64,000 nt of DNA from Fructobacillus sp. CRL 2054 (lineage in GTDB: Bacteria > Bacillota > Bacilli > Lactobacillales > Lactobacillaceae): positions 90,017 to 154,016 of the forward strand of contig NZ_JACOFN010000002.1 in the NCBI RefSeq assembly GCF_028764065.1, in the 5' to 3' direction. The notes below the pieces were generated by a model that saw only the letters and a list, made by a program, of their open reading frames with translations, had not been told where the DNA came from and ran no database searches. Positions 61,764-64,000 of the stretch are shown one piece after another. The translations under genes and the position numbers were made by a program. Each line of letters begins with the position of its first letter. The stretch's first letter is position 1.

Positions 61764-63857
61764 ATGCCAATCAATACAAATCAATTATTAAACGGGAAAG
61801 TTTGGATGACTGCCTCAGTTACAGCAGCATTGTTAGCTGGATTTGGTGGCTCACAGCTGGCACAGGCGGACAATACCAATGGTAATGCGAATGCAACTTT
61901 TTTGCGTTTAACGCAGCTAAGGGGATTATCAGCCAGCCTTTCACCCAATGCTAAGTATGCAAAAGAAAATCCAGCCATTGCTGGTAACCTCTGGCAACAA
62001 AATTTCCACTATACGACACCACAAGGGGAAATGAATGACATTGAGTCCATTACGCCCCATTACGATACTTCTGGCAATCTTGACTACTACGAGGGTTACT
62101 GCCTCTGGGCGCCAACTGGCTCTGGTAACGAATGGTATCATTTTAAGACAACGGACTTTAGGACCTTTACTCCCTATGATGAATCTGACCCTGTTGGTAC
62201 GGGAAACATCGCGATTCCCAATGGTCAAATTACCATCGATGGGCAGGTTAATTCACAGCTCGACCCCACACAGAACACCAGTGTGCCATGGACGATGCCA
62301 GTTGGTGGATCAACGATAAAAAACAATACTAAGGCCAATAACGGTCAGTGGTTTACAACCGATTCGAAGGGCCGTTCCATTTCTAAAAACGCTACCTTAG
62401 CCTTGTTTTCAGACATGGATCCAGAGCACAACGGGCAGCAGCGCCTGTGGTGGGCCTACTCGAACAATGGCGAACAATTTAAGCCTGTTTTTGATACAGC
62501 CGCAGTTGTTCCTGGTGATGCAGGTATTGCAGTTGGGGATGATTTCCGTGACCCAGAGGTTACTACCTCAGCTAATGGCACGGAGCTACAAATTACCGTT
62601 GCGGGTGGAGCGAAGGGGAAGTTTTATAATTTAACTTCTTCTGATGGAAAGAAATGGTGGCATTCGGATACAGGCGCTTATGATATTAACATCGCTGCAA
62701 TTAACCCTGAGTGGTCGAATTCATTGATGGAAACACCCCATGTTATTACTGTCGATGGCCAAGCCTTAATTGTTTTTGGTATTCAGGGATTAAACGCTAA
62801 TGATAAATTTAATCGCGAAGCATATGCAACTGGGACAATTGATGCTAACGGTATCTTCCACTTAGATCAGAATCCTAAGTATGGCTATGTGGATGAGGGA
62901 TTCGATGATTACGCGGGTAACCTCGTGAAAACAACTGATGGCTGGCGTTATGTCGGTTGGCAGGGTAACTGGAACTACAATGAAAGTTATCGAATTGGTT
63001 CCTTTACATTAGCTAAGAAGCTCACTTACGATGGCACAAATGGTCTCCAAACTGCTTTAATTAATCCGGAATTGGATAAACTTGTTGAAAAGCAAAAATC
63101 GACAAGTCAGCAATCGGATATAACCCCTGATTCCTTACTAAAAGTTCAATTAGCTAAGGGACAGGACAAGGGTTCCTTTAAATTAGGACGAGTTGCTACT
63201 GGGAATCATGCAGCCGCTAACACAAGCATCACAGTGGATTGGCAAAAGGTTGATGGTAAGATTCTATTTACAGTCGTACGAAAGAGTGCAAGCCAGGGAC
63301 ACTTTATTAACAATGGTCAAACGGATCAGACACACACCTTTACGGTGAATGCGGATTCGGTTTCTTCGTTTAACTTGTATCTTGATAACATTTCCGTGGA
63401 AATGGAATTCCCTGAAATTGGTAAGACTTTAACCATTGCATCATTTGCTGCCGACAACAGTTCATGGACTTCTCAATATAACTGGAACTTTGAAATGACT
63501 GATGGCGGAAAGGCGGATATTAATACTTATAAGAAGAATGCTGCTCCCTACACCCGAAAGGTTACCCATACGGAGAAAATTATCTATAAGGGTTCAGACG
63601 GCAAGGAGTTGGGTTCTGCAACTAAAGTCATTAACGAAACCATTCATGCGCATCTAGATGATGCAACGGGGGATGAAGTCATCGATTCCCGTGAATATGA
63701 TAATCAGAGCGGGCAATTTGCTGCGGTAGAGAATCCGACTTTTGATGGCTATGTCTTGAATCCTAAGGAAAGTCAGGCAGTGGCTGCTTATCAGGCGGGA
63801 ACTGACGAAGATGCCGACAATGTTCGAACGATTACTGCTCGTATGTCAATAAGTTAG
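61764..63857 (+). CDS. Secreted GH32-type fructan hydrolase (levanase/beta-fructosidase) with MucBP-like C-terminus
   Basis: A 697-residue extracellular enzyme predicted to cleave fructans or sucrose. The N-terminus (NQLLNGKVWMTASVTAALL) resembles a KxYKxGKxW-type signal peptide, cleaved near AQADN. The five-bladed propeller follows: NFHYTTPQGEMNDIES holds the probable nucleophile Asp, DDFRDPEV the stabilising Asp and LMETPHV the probable acid/base Glu. The usual GH32 NDPNG reads NDIES, so activity or specificity may be altered. A beta-sandwich (about residues 445-590) and one MucBP-like unit (TEKIIYKGSDGKELGS, FDGYVLNP) end the protein. No LPXTG is present, so it is probably released. AGAAAG precedes the ATG. 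Confidence 0.82.
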   Translation: MPINTNQLLNGKVWMTASVTAALLAGFGGSQLAQADNTNGNANATFLRLTQLRGLSASLSPNAKYAKENPAIAGNLWQQNFHYTTPQGEMNDIESITPHYDTSGNLDYYEGYCLWAPTGSGNEWYHFKTTDFRTFTPYDESDPVGTGNIAIPNGQITIDGQVNSQLDPTQNTSVPWTMPVGGSTIKNNTKANNGQWFTTDSKGRSISKNATLALFSDMDPEHNGQQRLWWAYSNNGEQFKPVFDTAAVVPGDAGIAVGDDFRDPEVTTSANGTELQITVAGGAKGKFYNLTSSDGKKWWHSDTGAYDINIAAINPEWSNSLMETPHVITVDGQALIVFGIQGLNANDKFNREAYATGTIDANGIFHLDQNPKYGYVDEGFDDYAGNLVKTTDGWRYVGWQGNWNYNESYRIGSFTLAKKLTYDGTNGLQTALINPELDKLVEKQKSTSQQSDITPDSLLKVQLAKGQDKGSFKLGRVATGNHAAANTSITVDWQKVDGKILFTVVRKSASQGHFINNGQTDQTHTFTVNADSVSSFNLYLDNISVEMEFPEIGKTLTIASFAADNSSWTSQYNWNFEMTDGGKADINTYKKNAAPYTRKVTHTEKIIYKGSDGKELGSATKVINETIHAHLDDATGDEVIDSREYDNQSGQFAAVENPTFDGYVLNPKESQAVAAYQAGTDEDADNVRTITARMSIS

Positions 63858-63882
63858 ACACTTTTTTTACATCACTAGGTTC

Positions 63883-63900
63883 GATTCATAGGTATGAATC
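63883..63900. repeat. Inverted repeat after the GH32 gene
   Basis: GATTCATA and TATGAATC form a perfect eight-pair stem with a two-base loop; no T run follows. A further pair AACCAG/CTGGTT lies at about 63940-63972. The rest of 63858-64000 is AT-rich with no gene seen. Confidence 0.5.
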
Positions 63901-64000
63901 CGTTCATGATTATATCGATGGATATAGCGTGATATTCGCGTAACCAGCTCAAATTTACTCTTAAACTGGTTCGGATAAATAAGTTCTCTTTTTAAAATTG

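Overview
The window is a chromosomal segment of a low-to-moderate GC, Gram-positive lactic acid bacterium. Evidence: strong AGGAGG-type ribosome binding sites, TTGACA/TATAAT promoters, GatCAB, an RNase J paralogue, sortase with LPXTG proteins, a T-box before leuS, a cysteine-free L32, mucin-binding-like repeats and secreted fructan enzymes. The Leuconostoc/Fructobacillus/Weissella side of Lactobacillaceae is my best guess; this is inference from gene content, not a database match. No rRNA, tRNA, CRISPR array, insertion sequence, prophage or replication origin was recognised.

Layout. 1-3.6 kb is accessory: a fructansucrase (GH68) gene interrupted by an in-frame amber codon, a GtrA membrane protein, a secreted Ser-rich protein and a DinJ/YafQ-type toxin-antitoxin pair. 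3.6-31 kb is core: rpsT and rpsO (minus strand), gatCAB-dgkB-rlmCD, an AT-rich orphan with an internal duplication, mutS-mutL, murB, an antiporter joined to cdaA-cdaR-glmM (c-di-AMP and peptidoglycan precursor control), then rnc-smc-ftsY-ylxM-ffh. 31-38.5 kb holds a HAD phosphatase, class A sortase, ruvA, a deoxynucleoside kinase, mscL/rqcH/rpmF (minus), an alcohol dehydrogenase and a frameshifted ProX-type deacylase. 38.5-45 kb is translation and RNA decay: L20-type leader, infC (AUA start), rpmI, rplT, a J2-like RNase J, and tuf (UUG start).

45-49 kb encodes two paralogous LPXTG adhesins, likely substrates of the sortase at 31.9 kb, then a 45-residue protein and a methyltransferase on the minus strand. 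49.5-56.2 kb: T-box-leuS, a MurJ/YtgP-type flippase with a long N-terminal extension, a YitT-family protein and a GNAT acetyltransferase. 56.3-60.1 kb: a guanine riboswitch controls guaB-guaA. guaB is remarkable: a CBS-less IMP dehydrogenase barrel is fused to a second, IMPDH-derived barrel that has no catalytic cysteine loop but carries the canonical IMPDH C-terminal tail. 60.1-64 kb is accessory again: small secreted proteins, an intergenic region rich in hairpins, and a secreted GH32-type fructan hydrolase with an atypical nucleophile motif.

The strongest candidates for something undescribed are the two-barrel GuaB (56512-58542), the duplicated orphan protein (10363-11574), the hairpin-rich intergenic locus (61368-61509), and the Shine-Dalgarno/hairpin/start-codon arrangement before ffh and dgkB. 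All terminator, promoter and RNA-fold calls were made by eye.
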